Shown here: piece after piece, positions 1 through 12,413 of the stretch | How the letters are laid out: the number at the start of each line of letters is the position of its first letter | How positions within the stretch are numbered: the first letter of the stretch is position 1 | Assembly (NCBI GenBank): GCA_023374025.1 | Contig: SIJG01000042.1 | Coordinates: forward strand, 310,001 to 374,000 | DNA: 64,000 nucleotides | Direction of reading: 5' to 3' | Origin: Heterodera schachtii | Lineage: Eukaryota; Nematoda; Chromadorea; Rhabditida; Heteroderidae | Made by a program: the position numbers and the translations under genes | Notes under the pieces: generated by a model | Databases searched by the model: none | Seen by the model: only the letters and a program-made list of their open reading frames with translations | What the model was told of the DNA's origin: nothing

Positions 1-431
1 TTGATTAATCATTTTGCTTAATTTATCACCATATATGTATGTATGAATATGTAGATAGAGCCTCCTATCATTGCGGAATGAACGTGTGTAATGAATGTTA
101 AAATGACGAATCCCCCCCCCCCTCCTTTTGCCTTTGCTTTGCCTTTGCCCCTCCCTTTTACGCCTTTCCATAATCCTTCTCCATTTTCATCATCATCACC
201 AATCCCTGTGCTGTGCTGTGCACTGTGCGGGGGTGTGTTTGGTTGGCGAATGTTCGGTCGATCATTTTGTAATTTCTTTTTTTCCACGCTGTCAATGCGT
301 GCGTTTCGTTGGCAATGACTTTCCCTAGGCTCATTCTGCACAAAATTATATTCTTTCGGCAATTCCCCCTCTTTTTGCTTTAACAATTGATATTAGGCCA
401 TCTTTTACGAGTTTCGACTTTCTTTTTTCAA
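1..431. other. left-edge non-coding sequence
   Basis: No gene could be supported here. There is a run of ten C at about 112-121 followed by pyrimidine-rich low-complexity sequence to about 200. The open frames in this stretch are proline-, phenylalanine- and serine-rich with no splice-site logic, so I treat them as chance. The last 100 nt would be the 5' flank of the Clc-like gene. Confidence 0.6.
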
Positions 432-2413
432 ATGTGCCTTTCTCGATTGGGACAAATCATTTACGGGGGACTCGCTCTTGTCACGATTGTTCTCATTTGT
501 GTGTCGATGTTCACAGACGGTGAGTGAGGAGCATTTTCTGTGATGGTCAGAGAAAGATTTGTTTGAAGTGCAATTTTAAAAAATGGAAAAACATTCATTC
601 GTTTGGGTTCCGTTTTTGTCAAAATTTTTTATTTTTTCTTTTATTGAACCATTCTGAGAATTTATTTCAAACACCCAACAAATGGCACACAATTATACCT
701 AATTGAATCGAATGGCAGAAATTTAAAAAGAACAGAGCGAATTGACATACACTTACTTTTATACATTCATTTCTGACTTTTTGTGAAAGAATTTGGAGGA
801 CCAGACAATTTCCCAAAACCAGGCATTTCTGGATTTTTGGGGGAATTTGATGTGGAGGCGCCCGCCGGTGGTGCCGGAAGGCGCCGCCGGGAAATTTTTG
901 GTTTGTATTTAAAAATAAATAAATAAAATTTTACTGTATTATCTCGAAATCAAGTTTTACTAACTTCAAATATAATGTTAAACAAATATAAATATAAAAT
1001 TTTTTTTAAAATGTGCTGCTCTAGTTCAGTTTATGCTTCCAAGCATATGTGAATAGAATATGACGTGGTTTATCATAAAATAGCAAAAATTCCTTGTGTT
1101 AATTTGAATATACCATTCGAAGAGAAAACTTAAGCCAAAAACGACTTCGACCAAAACATTGGTCCCATTTTGACATTATGTCCATATTGACATTTTCCCA
1201 AAAAGCCTCTATTAAAACGGCCTCCATCAGCTAAATTGGCCTTTTTGCTCCTAAAGATAGGAAGATTTTCCGAAAAAATAATTTTTTAAGGAAATTTCTC
1301 GAGAATTTTTTTAAATTTTAAATTTTCTTAAAAGTTGGTAATGTGCCAAAAATAAGCAAAATATCTCAACAAAAGCTTTCGAATGATGCCTTTATCAGGC
1401 GACTTTTCTAAAAATCTCCAATTTAAATCAAGGGGACTTTTAGCTCCGTTATTTCCCGATAATAGTCAAATCCCGGTCACCTTCTTATTTATTGTCCCTA
1501 ATTACTAAAATATTCAAAGGATGGCGCAAACTCAATTCTTCCTCGAACGCCACCGGCACTGTGATGGATTTTGTTGAGAATCCGACGGTCAATATGGGGC
1601 TGATGTTCTGCAGAGGGCCGACGATGGGCGTCAACGGCAGCGCATCGGCCGACGGTGCGTCGGTGGCGCACAACGAAAAGGAATTGGTGGATGTGTGCAA
1701 GGAATGGTTCCTGGTCAGCTCCGTTGACCAATTGCCAGCCCAATTCGTCCCTTTCCCACAGAATAAACCCGACTGGGAGAAATTCGTTGTCGCTGCGATG
1801 GTCGTTTCTTTGGTTTTGGCCTGCCTCGCGTTCATTTGGAATTTGGTCACTTTCTGCGCCTGCTTTTGCCACTCCCACGTAATGAAACCGTTGCCCGGGT
1901 TGGCCGGACTCACCGCCATGTGTTTGGCAGTGGCACTCACTGTTTTCTACATGAAAAACCAGCAATACATCCGTAATTATGCCCTTCCGTTGTTTGAATT
2001 TAGACATAAACAATGCTTTGGTTTTAGCGATGATGAAGGACAAGCAGTTCGACAACACTGAAGAATTTCGGAAGTTCATCCAAAAACTCGACAATGTAAA
2101 AAAACGCAGTTTTAATAGGCTTTCCCCCATTTCGAGAAAAGTTTGCTTCGAGGGGGATTTTTGAATAGCTGATCACATGTGACATCCATTGGGCTAATTC
2201 CTTCCCAATTCGGTGTTTTTTCGAAATTCACATTTTGCGGACCAAATAAGCCTCGAGTTGCCAACCACTTCACTTTACGTCACTGATCTGCTGATTTAGG
2301 ATGGAAACCATGTCGGCTACTCCTTTTACATGGGCTGTGGCGCGGCCATCGTCGCTTTGGCGAATTCGGTCGTTGGTGCCTTTATGGTGTGTCTCGCTGA
2401 CAAATATCTCTGA
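432..2413 (+). CDS. Clc-like (claudin-like) four-transmembrane protein
   Basis: Exons 432-519, 1520-1972, 2028-2095 and 2300-2413 join in frame to 240 residues. The first exon gives a hydrophobic N-terminus beginning MCLSRLGQIIYGGLAL. A cysteine-containing extracellular loop with an N-glycosylation site (SSSNATG) follows, then TM2 (FVVAAMVVSLVLACLAFIW), TM3 (GLAGLTAMCLAVALTVFYM), and TM4 in the last exon (CGAAIVALANSVVGAFMV). This four-TM claudin-type layout matches the nematode Clc-like family, whose members are thought to sit in plasma-membrane junctions or modulate channels. The phase-1 join between exons 1 and 2 creates the glycine after MFTD. Intron 1 is about 1 kb; the others are short. 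The function is inferred from family only. The weakest point is the exon 2 acceptor (TATTCAAAG). Confidence 0.82.
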
Positions 2414-3394
2414 TGCGCGTGAGGGTTGCCAACGTTTTGACGCATTTTGACTTTTCTCATTTTTGCATTTTCTCTTTTTTAAAAACACCTTATTGTATTC
2501 TTATTTATCGATTTGACTGTTTGTGATCTTTATGATTAAACCTGTCTTTCCAATAGCATTCGATTTAAAAGAATTTTGAAAATTTTAAGCAAACCTAACA
2601 AGTTTGTTCAAAGGGAATTGCCGGTCCTTTTTCGATCGGGGCCCGAATGGTACCGAGACTTAAAAAAATTAATGAAAAAATTTGTTAGATGCCAAAAATT
2701 AAAAAATTATCATTTACTTTAAAATCATTTTTTAATTTTTAGTATTTTAAAAGAGAAAGCATCCAAAGAAAGAAGTTCCTTTTAAAAAATGTACAACATC
2801 ATATTAAAGCAATTTTGCGTTTTTACATGTAATAAATAGTAAAACGCTAACGGGAAAATTTTTTTAGAAATTTAATTATCTTAAAGAATTGAGTAAAAAT
2901 ATGCAATTTATATATTTTAAATTTGCGTCCCAAAAATTTTGAAAAAGCCCTGGCCACCCGGTTAAAGGGATTTTTCCGGGAACCTTGGGCCTGGTCATTT
3001 ATTTAGGACCTGGCCATTTCATCTCAAAAACGTTGGCAGGTGAGGTGCCGTAGGACCACAAAAAGGATTTTGGTAATATTCGTCAATTCAATAAATCGAA
3101 AATTTAAAAAGACTCGAGCTTTGAACTTCTTTCCTATTAACCTCTATTATCAGGCCCGAGATTAGCATGTAAATCAAGAGGCACGATGAAAGAATGCCGC
3201 ATTTACCACAGCAAAATAATACATTACTAATCCATTAAAAAATATTTTTGGTCCGCTAGTGTCCCTTTCGGTGACTTCCCCCCCCCCCCGAATCTTTTTT
3301 GGTTACGGGTCTATTTGAATGAAAATCCTCACCGATGTCCTTGCGGATATTATATGTTTATTTGTCATTATATATAGAAAAACTTGCATAATTT
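2414..3394. other. spacer between convergent genes
   Basis: AT-rich sequence lies between the 3' ends of the Clc-like gene (+) and par-6 (-). A loose pair of inverted segments at about 2620-2660 and 2940-3010 (GGCCC/GGGCC-containing) suggests an eroded palindromic element. There is a ten-C run at about 3281. I see no coding exon. Confidence 0.5.
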
Positions 3395-4825
3395 TCAATG
3401 GATTTTTAACGCTGTCTTTGTGTGGTCCACTATTTCATCCTCATCTTCATCCTCAGCGTAATCATCATCGAATTCATCCATTTGGTGGTGGTGTCTGTCT
3501 GTTCCAAGATGATACAGAGGCGAGCCTTGACCAGTCGGGTAAACTTTCCCTCCTCCACCGCTTCCGAAAGTGCCAATTTTCCCAACGACTGATGATGAAG
3601 AACCATCTCCGGTGAAATATTGATGGTATTGGTTTTGAACTGCGAATTGGTCGGCTTTTCCTTTACGCTGCAGGGAATTGCGTTGGTTAGCCGGTTTTAT
3701 GGTGACAATCAAATTGTGAGCCTGAAATTTAATAAATTTTATTTATTACATATGAACAAAAAAAAAAGGGGGGGGGGGGTCAGAAATTTGCCTTTATGAA
3801 AAATGAACTCCAAAGTCAAGGGCGGGGACCTAGCCAAAAATTCTTCATTTTCGTTTTAAAATATAAAAATTGAATTCTTAATAAAAAAAATCAATGAACC
3901 ATGAAAACGTACATTAGCAACCATCATATCAGCGACTTGGTCCAACTTTTTTCCGTTCACCTTCAAAAAATTGTTTTTAGTACGGATAGCAAAAGACCCA
4001 TTGCCTCAATCCCATTGACTTCAACCACTTCGTCGCCAACACTCAGCAAGCCCGTCGATTCGGCCAGTCCCCCTTCGACAAGCCTTGAGATGAAAATTCC
4101 TTCGCATTTAATCGGCCCTTGGTGAGTCATCCTCAATGACGTCCCTTTGACCAATAAACTTTAATCCTTCAAAACAAACAACTTACCATCTCTTATGAAA
4201 AAGCCCAACTTCCGGTCGTCTCCGCCATATTTACAAAGTTTCACTCGCCGGTGACTTGCCGGCACAACGTTAACATCGATAATTGAAGAAACCTGAAGTG
4301 GCATTGGAAAAGGAATGCCAATGCAAAAAAGGGACTTGTCTAAAGTCTTCGGGGTTGCTTATGTTGTAATTCCTTTTGTTGGGTCGCGCATTGGCGGAAA
4401 TGAGCATCGAAAGTCCTTTCCGCCGCCTATCTGTGGCATCAGTGCCATACCCATATTTTTCCTCCCAGGATTCGCCTTTTCGCTGAATTAATAGCTGTAA
4501 ATAGGGTCTTGCTGATTCAAGAGACTTTCGAAAATTCTAAAAAATAAATTCAAAAAATATCCAAGTAAAGTAAACGACGTCATCATTTGTGATGGGCAGC
4601 AAATCGCCAGTGTAACTGGTGTAACAAAGTGTGAACGGAATTTGATGTAGGGAATGCACTGTTTCAATGAAAGAGCGAAATTCTGAAAAACTCATGATAC
4701 GTTCGCCATTGAAAGGGATGGAAAAACGACGGAACTCCGAATCGAACTTGGATTTGATCTAAAGAATCCAATGCAAAATCCCACTGAAATTCAAGACGAA
4801 GGAAACTCACATGCATTAATGCCAT
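3395..4825 (-). CDS. par-6: PAR-6 cell polarity protein
   Basis: Seven exons (4811-4825, 4579-4758, 4336-4536, 4187-4292, 4005-4144, 3913-3960, 3395-3721) give 338 residues, close to the usual PAR-6 size. In order the product has a PB1 domain (residues 6-85, starting [16 protein letters not shown]) that binds atypical PKC, a semi-CRIB ([16 protein letters not shown]) for CDC-42, a PDZ domain with [19 protein letters not shown] and ending [11 protein letters not shown], then a Gly/Ser/His-rich and acidic tail. The family acts at the cortex in the PAR-3/PAR-6/aPKC complex during asymmetric division. The fifth intron starts with GC at 4004, and only that donor preserves the conserved [12 protein letters not shown] junction. 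The first exon is very short (MALMH), and an upstream start cannot be excluded. The gene is divergent from DCAF1. Confidence 0.93.
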
Positions 4826-5491
4826 AAATGATGGAATGAAGCAGCAAAGCAAATGGGTACTGTTGATATGTTTTACAAGGAATATTTGGTCTAAATTTTT
4901 GCGAAATTTCATCAGAAAATATCAAATTTTTCTGTGGCGCGCCAGAAATCATAGCCTAACACAGGGCTCGCATTGGAAAAAATCGCTTTCAAAGGACGGA
5001 TATATGATTTCTAAAGACATAATGGGAAATCCATTAAATTCAAGGACATTTAAAAAGTTTCATATGCAATGAAAGAAAAATGATGAAGTATTTTTTATTC
5101 AAATGCTTGTATTTTATTTTTTGTTTCTGTTGTTCATTTTCTTTATTTCACCGCAAGTGTGCTTTTTTCGACGCGCCTTTTCAAAAAAACTTGGGGAATA
5201 GGGGCGGGGGGCGGAGGTCAAGCGAAGCCGTCGAGAAACATTTGAAATTTGAAGCACTTTTTTTAGCTTTTTTTTTGAATAACTCTCAAAAGGTTTGAAT
5301 TTTTTGAAAAAAAGAGTCAAATTCTCACCAGAAGTACCGAAAATAGTCAAATTTTCTCTTTTTGCACTTTTGGGCCCAAATTTATAAAAACAGGAGAAGA
5401 GGGTCCGGCGCGGCTATTGCAATTGTGGCAATAGTAACTTTTTTGAGTAAATGAACATAGACATTATTTAAGAGCTCACTAAAAACACAAA
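4826..5491. other. divergent intergenic region par-6 / DCAF1
   Basis: This 666-bp AT-rich spacer separates two divergently transcribed genes and should contain both promoters. No recognisable element or conserved exon is visible. The open frames here are lysine/phenylalanine-rich and have no splice support. Confidence 0.5.
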
Positions 5492-8400
5492 ATGTTACCA
5501 ATGAGGCAGCAGCGGATGCATGTAGCGAATCATGAGGAATCTACGTTTAAGTCACACCTTCAAGACGAAGTGAGACAAATTCTGCTCACTTGGGAAAACG
5601 AACACCGGAACAATGATTGGGAAATTGAGCCATCTTTGAAACGGTCAGTTTCCAAAATTAGTTCACAGCTCTTATTCATACCAATTCCCTGGGCTGACTG
5701 CTTATGCGCAAACATCCGCGGCATCATCCTTCCCATATTCTCTTGTCATGTTTTAATGTATTTAGAATGGCAGAAATACTCGAGGAAGCGATAAACGATT
5801 ACCTACAGAACAACCCAGACCCAATGGTTGATACAAATTACATTAACTGTGTGAAAAGAAAAAAATTGTTTAGGATGAACGGCACCCATTCAAATCGCAA
5901 CCCTCGCGCCCGCTAGGCTATTTGCTGAAAATGATAACAAAGGAAGAGAACTTTCTCAACAAGGTTTCTATTTTTTCGCTTTGCTCATTCTCATTCCATT
6001 GTTTTCAGTTGATCATTTCATATCTTCTCGCCAGGGACAACCCCCGACTGAATATGTTCGCTGCCCGGCTTCTTTTGGATTTGTTGCCGGGAATTGACAC
6101 CAATGTGATCCTTGCGGTAATTAATAATTATTCAATTACAATTGCATTTAATCGTTCTTAGGATGCCGAATCATTATTAACACAACTCTTTCGCTGGGCA
6201 GAAAATGGCGATTCTCGCGAACTCAGAGCGTATAGTATGGCTTTACTTGGATCGGCAATGGACGCTGAACAAGCGCATCAATATAGGCAGCAGAACGCGA
6301 CTTTGATCCCAATCGCCTTGCAACGCCTTCAGTCGCTTTATGTAACATTAAAAGTTACGCACCGAAATACTAGTAAAGCATTGTTTTCTTTTAGTCACAA
6401 ATGTTGTCAGAATATGATCATCAAGACGAGCAACTCAGAAAGGAAAGCAAAGTAGTCGGGCCAACCGATTTTTCACTTTTACGTCAAGAAGAACAACATG
6501 AAGAAGCATTTATTGGTACGACTTCTACACCCGATTCTAATGAGGAAATGCGTTGCCGGCCATCAATATCCAATGTAAATTTATTCTTAAATTATTTACC
6601 GATATTTTACTGATTAACTTCTGCTAAATAAATGGATCACTGTCCATTATCTTACAAGTCTTCTTCAGGAAGAACTAATAAAGGTAGGCAGAAAACGGCA
6701 TATTGAACGACAGAGTGGATTGTCACCGCCTTCAAAGCGGTCATTTCCCGACCAAATTACGGACAATGATTCTATGCTGATTAATTCGATACGGGGCGTT
6801 TCTACCATTGACGGCGGCAACAGCAACAGCAGTTGGCGTCAAATAATGCAGCCGATTTTGGTTGGCACTCATTCATTGTACCCGCTTTCGATTGAAATGG
6901 AGCAACGACTTATTCTTAACTATTTGGGACCGACCAGTGAATATCAAGATGTATTTTCGGGTTTTATCTTAACTTTATTCCGTACCTTCTTCAGAATCTG
7001 AGTATTGTTCTCGAGAACCATGCACTTGACGTTGTTTTAAACTTTTTGGAAATTGATGGTCCGAATCACAAATGCAGGGACATTCGGCTTCTTTTCGACG
7101 GCGTTCGCTATATCTCCTCGCTGCTCATTCACCGCAAATTTGCCTGGGAATTTATTGCGGCGCAGGGAATCCAACGCCTCCTGCGAATCAATCGTAAATC
7201 AATTGCCTCAACTGCAGTGACCACGTGCCTTTATTATTTGGCCTATTCAGCGGATATAATGGAAAAAGTTTTACTGTGTTTTGTTATTGATTCAACCAAA
7301 TCAAAATAGGTTTGTCATTTGCCTGAACAAGTCTTGAATGACATCATCGATTACGCTTTGTATGCGCTTGACCATAACCATGAAAGTGGTCGTGCTTCCA
7401 TTGCCATGTTTCTTGCCCATGCCCTCCAATTTCGTCCCATCCTCGACCGTTTTGACCAGCGTGATGGTCTTCGCCGTCTCTACAATTACATTTCAACATT
7501 GACCGTACTGCAGAGAATTGAGGAAGACGGGTCAGATCTGCTCAACGACGATCACATCGCGCAAAGCATTGTCACTATTAAAAATGCTGTTTTTGCTTTT
7601 AGGACGTGGGTTAAAGATAAATACTATATAGCTCTAATAATGACCTTTTGCTCTTTGAGGTATTTGTCATCGCATATCTTCCTCAAAATGGAGCAAATTA
7701 AGCGGTCTCATGGTGGGCGTCATCATCAGCTTCAGTCGAACATTTCTCGTCTTCCTTCTATTCCATGCGCCATTCCAAGCACTTCTCACCCGTATTCTAA
7801 GGTATGATGAGAGGTCGACGAGATTCCTAACAGATTTTCATAAAAAAAATCGAATTTTTCTCTCGTCATCGTCTTTCAGCACCGTTCCGGATCCAAAGTC
7901 CCTCATTTTGAAATTTAACCCTTAAAATGCAAGAATCGATATTTTTTGTGAAAATCTATTGTTTTTAGGGTACTTGTGGGTTTTGGGCCTACACCACAAA
8001 ACTCGACTCCTATTTGTGTGAATTCCATTGCCGTGAGGACTGTAAAAGACCCAAAGTTGATCCCATTGAAGAAATTTTGTTTATTTATGCCCCCAAAATA
8101 GCAACGCGCGTTAAAATACCTTCAGCGTGCCATACCTTTTTAAAAATTTTGTGGTGTAGGCCCAAAACCCACAAGTACCGTTTTTAGCGTTGCTTTACCC
8201 CAAATTCCAAAAATTGTTTTTTTTAAATATTTAGATAAAAATCTAAAAATCGACTCGCCCATTCTCTGATATGTAATTATATTTCTTTTAATGTATGCAT
8301 TTAGCCATTGTCTTTGGATGACGAAACGGAGCGATGTTGTATTGAATATCTGATCAAGAGTCAGTGCATGCTTCAGCCACACCATCACAATTGGCGTCCA

Positions 8401-11400
8401 ATTGAAGAGATGCGCAATTTGGGTGTCTTCAAATTGCTGTTCAATCTCATTACCAATTATCCAAACTGGAACAGCTGGGAGCGTTCCACCAACAAATTTG
8501 AAACGTTGAAACTATTGCTGGAGCTTTTTCGGTTGGCCACTGTGTCGCCAAAGGTTCAATTGGACAGTTGCGAAACAATGAAAATTCGTTCATCGCCAAT
8601 TCAAGGGATTAGGTAAAGAAAAAACCATTTCAAAATCATTTGTTAAAATTCATTATTAGCCTCATTATGGAATTGGCTGAAGGTATACTCATAAACGATA
8701 TCCAAGTGCAACGTTTGGCGCTTGAAGTTTTGACGAACTGTTTGTGCGGTCCAACCAACCAGGTGATGGCTGATTGTGAATTTTGTTTTATGTGTGTTTC
8801 TTTTTGTTCAGGGCAATGGCTGTTTGGGTCTTCATTATCGTTTCACATCCAATTTCGAACGTGATCTTCTTCCCAGCGAACTCTCAATGAAATTTCCATC
8901 ATCCAATTTGCCCACTTGCGATGGTGCGCATCTTCCAGCTTCTTCGCTTCCGCACTTACAACAAAATTTGCGATTATTTGTCACCCCTATGCAGTTGCTT
9001 AAAATTATTTGGAAATGTTCACAACAAAATAATGCAATTATGGTAAGATGTGAGAACTTTGATTTTTATAATATTTTTTAGGTTCTCACTACCTTGTTGC
9101 ATAAGCAACAACCCGCAACTGAAGCAGACTCGATCCGGGAATTGGCCTGCCGCGCGCTGAACGGAATCGCTCGGTTTGAGCCGATCCGCCAAATTCTGAG
9201 CAAATTGCCAATAATTGCAAATAATGAACTGATAAGTGAGTTTCTATTTTGTATGATTATTCACTTTAATTTTTAGCGTTAATCCAATCTCCTATTCTGC
9301 TTGAGAAACGTATTGAACATAGTCGTTTTTGTGAGCAAGCGCGTCAGTTAATTGAGTGTGTCAGTCAGACCAAATTACAGGACTTTGCCATTGGAATGAC
9401 TCAGGTTTTGTTTTTTTCTTTCTTTTTTGTTAACATTGCATAGAAGACACCTATTTATTAAGGAGCATCTTTGGCGGGCTGCCGTTGTCGCGAAGACACA
9501 CATCAAATTCAACGAAAAGGAACTGTTGCAGCTGATCTACCAGCATTTGAGTGACATTGGCTTTAAACGGACTGCCAAACAGCTGCAAATGGAGGGGGAA
9601 CTTCCGAATGTTCCCGCAAGTCGAATTCCTTCAACGCCCGCTTCTCTGCCCGGATTTGTGAATTGCATTTGCTTGTCAAATGTTTCAGAAATTCATTTGA
9701 TTAAGCCTCGTCAAAATGAAGCTGCGTTCGCCAATGTTCTTGCGCGACGGATTTCAAAGGCAGACGCTCCAATTTCCCACCCCCAGCCGTTTACTCCTCG
9801 GCCACAGTCCGTTTCCTCCTCAAAGCAAATCACTTCTGGCAGCAGACTTCCTCTGAAACTGCTCTCATCGGCTCATAACACTTTGTCAACGGGCTCCTCT
9901 AATTTCTCTGTTGCGTCCAATTTGTCTCAGCAAACACCAATCGCTAATGTGAACAATGCATTTTCATTGAAAATGCGACCTCCCAAATCACTCAGTGAAA
10001 TTGTTATTAATTACTTTAGGTAACTTTTTATAAAAAAAACACAGTAAATCATTCCTCTTTATTTAGAAATGAACATTTCATGTGTCGTGTTCCTGTCGCT
10101 AACTGTCCTCCCTTTTCCCTTTTTTAGTGAGTTTTCATTGGACTGTGAATGTGATTTCTTTTTTCAGTCCTCATCGCTGTCCTGAACCAAAAATGCTTTA
10201 TCCTGCACAAGCCAACATTGTCAACCGTCTGCTGTCTCGTCCGAGTCCATCCTACCGTTGCACCATGGACACACTTCGTCGAGCTGATCGACGATTAGTG
10301 TTCAGTAGATTCAGACATTGGAAGACATTCAGCGAAGAGTCTGAAGCACTTACATGCTGTGCTTTTTCGGTTCGTCATAATCGGCAACGAATTCATATTT
10401 ATGAAATATTACACGAATTAGAATGTTTTTTAGAAGTTAAAAATGCAATTATTTATTTAAATAATTTCGAGTAAAGTCCTTCATTTAGCCCACAGATAAT
10501 CATGCTTTTCTGGGAACATATGCTGGTGACATTTTCGTCTTCAACATTCACACTGGAACAGTAGAAACGAATTACAATGCGCAGCATTCCGCGATCAGGA
10601 CAATTCAACCATCGAAGGTAGTCATCATTATTAATGTTTTATTATTATAGGAACAACGAGTTTTTTCGGTATTTAATGATCTTATTTGTCTAAGGACCGG
10701 TTGATGCTAACATCGTCAGCCTATGTAAAGCCCTATTGTATTCTTTGGAAAATGGACGAAAAGGGAATTTCCATCCATGAGCGCTTGATTGATTTCAATG
10801 AGGAAGAATCGGTCGAATTTGCTAATTTATCCACCAGTCAAATTGTTGCCACTCAAGGCCCACGCGCAACTGTTTGTTTATTTATAATTAATATTGGCGA
10901 CATTTTTCTCTTAAAGATTTATGACACAGAAACGGCAACACCGGTGGTGCAATTGTATGATGAGCGACTGGCCAATCATTATGTTCGGAACAAAGCTTTC
11001 TTCGACCCAATGGACGAATTAGTGCTAAACGACGGCATTATATTCGACCCGCGCATTGGCGCTCGTGGACAAGTAGTACATAAATTTGACAAACTCAATC
11101 CTGAAAACAGTGGCATTTTCCACCCTCGTGGCACTGAAGTGATTATAAATTGTGAAGTGGTCTGTCTGCCCAATTAAACACTATTAAATGTCATTTTTAA
11201 TAATATTTAGTGGGACTTGCGAACTCATCGTTTACTGCACACGGTACCCGCGCTGAATCAATGCAAAATTTCTTTTAATGCGACGGGTTCGATTTTATAT
11301 GGCATCGTGCATCAATCTGCTGAGGAAATTGACGACCGATTTCAACAAATGTTCGGGAATTACTATCGAACATTTGACTCCACAGATTACCAGGTTTAGA

Positions 11401-12292
11401 CTTGTGTTTTGAAACGGGAAAATCTCCAAGTGTCATTTCTCCTTTTGTCCTTCCCGCCCGGGTTCAAATTTCGAAGAATTACGAATGGAACTCACCCTTT
11501 TTACCTCCCCCTTTTAAGGTTATAACGACTGTTGACACCAAAAAACCTCTTTTGGATTTCTGTGCTGGTTACACCGACAATTTCGTTGGCCTCATTGAAA
11601 TTGGACGATCTGATGACGACACAAACTTCTTTAAACTTTACGAGATTGGACGTCGAAGGGACTTCGATGAGGAAGAAGAAGACCAGGATGAACAAGTGAG
11701 GGGATTAACCGTCATTTACTATTACTGTTAAAGTACTTAAAATGAATATTAAGAATCCGGAAGAAGAGGAGGACTTTTCACTGGGAAGCAGTTCGCCGAG
11801 CAGTAGTAGCAGCAGTTCCAACAATTCCGACACAGAATCTCATTATCCACATGAAAACGGAAGTATAAGAGACATTGAGGAGGGAGCAGAAGACCAGGAC
11901 GGACAGGTGGGAGAAATCTGCCTATTTAAACCTTGATATTTTTTAGTGAGATATTTTAAAAAGCAAAAAAAAATCATGTTGTGTAAAGGTTTTTGCTTGT
12001 AGATGAAAAAAGCTTAATTTCCACAATTAACCAATTTAAATCGGTAAGACTGTCTTGACCCAAACCGATTCCAAATTTAGAGAGGTGATCAAAAAATTTA
12101 AGAAAACACGCAATATTTAATTTTTCATAAGATTTTCCATTTTTGTGTAAAATTTCACTGGAAAATAAATAAATACCAATTGTTAAGAATCCTGAGGAGG
12201 ATGAGGACTTTTCACTGGGAAGCAGTTCACCGAGCAGTAGTAGCAGCAGTTCCTACAACTCTGATGCAGAATCACATTACTCATTGTTGTAA
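5492..12292 (+). CDS. dcaf-1: DDB1- and CUL4-associated factor 1 (VprBP/DCAF1)
   Basis: Twenty-five exons join in frame to about 1557 residues (human about 1507): 5492-5643, 5766-5826, 5874-5963, 6009-6116, 6162-6341, 6395-6574, 6669-6950, 6995-7267, 7310-7605, 7660-7801, 8305-8612, 8660-8762, 8812-9042, 9082-9235, 9277-9404, 9463-10019, 10067-10126, 10168-10369, 10489-10617, 10695-10871, 10917-11159, 11211-11393, 11519-11695, 11754-11906, 12188-12292. The N-terminal half is armadillo-like. A LisH motif (KELLQLIYQHLSDIGFKRT) sits near residue 915, then a WD40 propeller (AFSPTDNHAFLGTYAGDI; WDLRTHRLLHTVPALNQC) and an acidic tail. It is the substrate receptor of CRL4 ubiquitin ligases in the nucleus. 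The site corresponding to the first vertebrate WDxR box reads FDPR; the second, WDLR at about 1353, is kept. The last two exons are a tandem duplication. Intron 10 carries a MITE. Confidence 0.94.
7961..8187. mobile_element. MITE with 33-bp terminal inverted repeats and 8-bp TSD (GTTTTTAG)
   Basis: The element spans 7969-8179 (211 bp) inside DCAF1 intron 10. Its ends, 7969-8001 (GGTACTTGTGGGTTTTGGGC...) and 8147-8179, are perfect reverse complements over 33 bp. Both sides carry the exact 8-bp direct repeat GTTTTTAG (7961-7968 and 8180-8187). The size, perfect terminal repeats and 8-bp duplication indicate a non-autonomous DNA transposon. No coding sequence is inside. Its GGTACTT terminus is shared with the element at 32196. 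Confidence 0.9.
11745..12282 (+). repeat. tandem duplication of the DCAF1 acidic/serine exon
   Basis: Two copies, about 11745-11848 and 12179-12282, are about 85-90 percent identical by eye. They include the 3' splice site, the AATCC(T/G)GA start of the exon and the CAGTAGTAGCAGCAGTTCC serine block. Both exons start in phase 0, so either could be used; the second ends in a stop. Confidence 0.88.
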
Positions 12293-12413
12293 TTTATGTA
12301 TTATTTATCATTGGAATGAATTCAAATGATTAATCGTGATTTACGCACACAGAGGGAGGGACACAATGAAATATTAAAGCGCATTATTAAGTAGCAGTAG
12401 AATTTTCATCTTT

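Noticed and set aside
1498..2130. Long minus-strand open frame opposite the Clc-like gene
   Set aside because: The plus strand has four TM segments with consistent splice junctions. The minus frame is a shadow without domain features.
3284..3320. Poly-C and poly-G tracts as telomeric or assembly-gap junctions
   Set aside because: Flanking sequence is continuous unique gene sequence and the tracts are isolated homopolymers, not telomere repeats.
5849..5873. A 23-nt intron in DCAF1 (donor at the second GTG)
   Set aside because: A donor at 5827 gives a normal 47-nt intron and the conserved PDPMDERHPF join.
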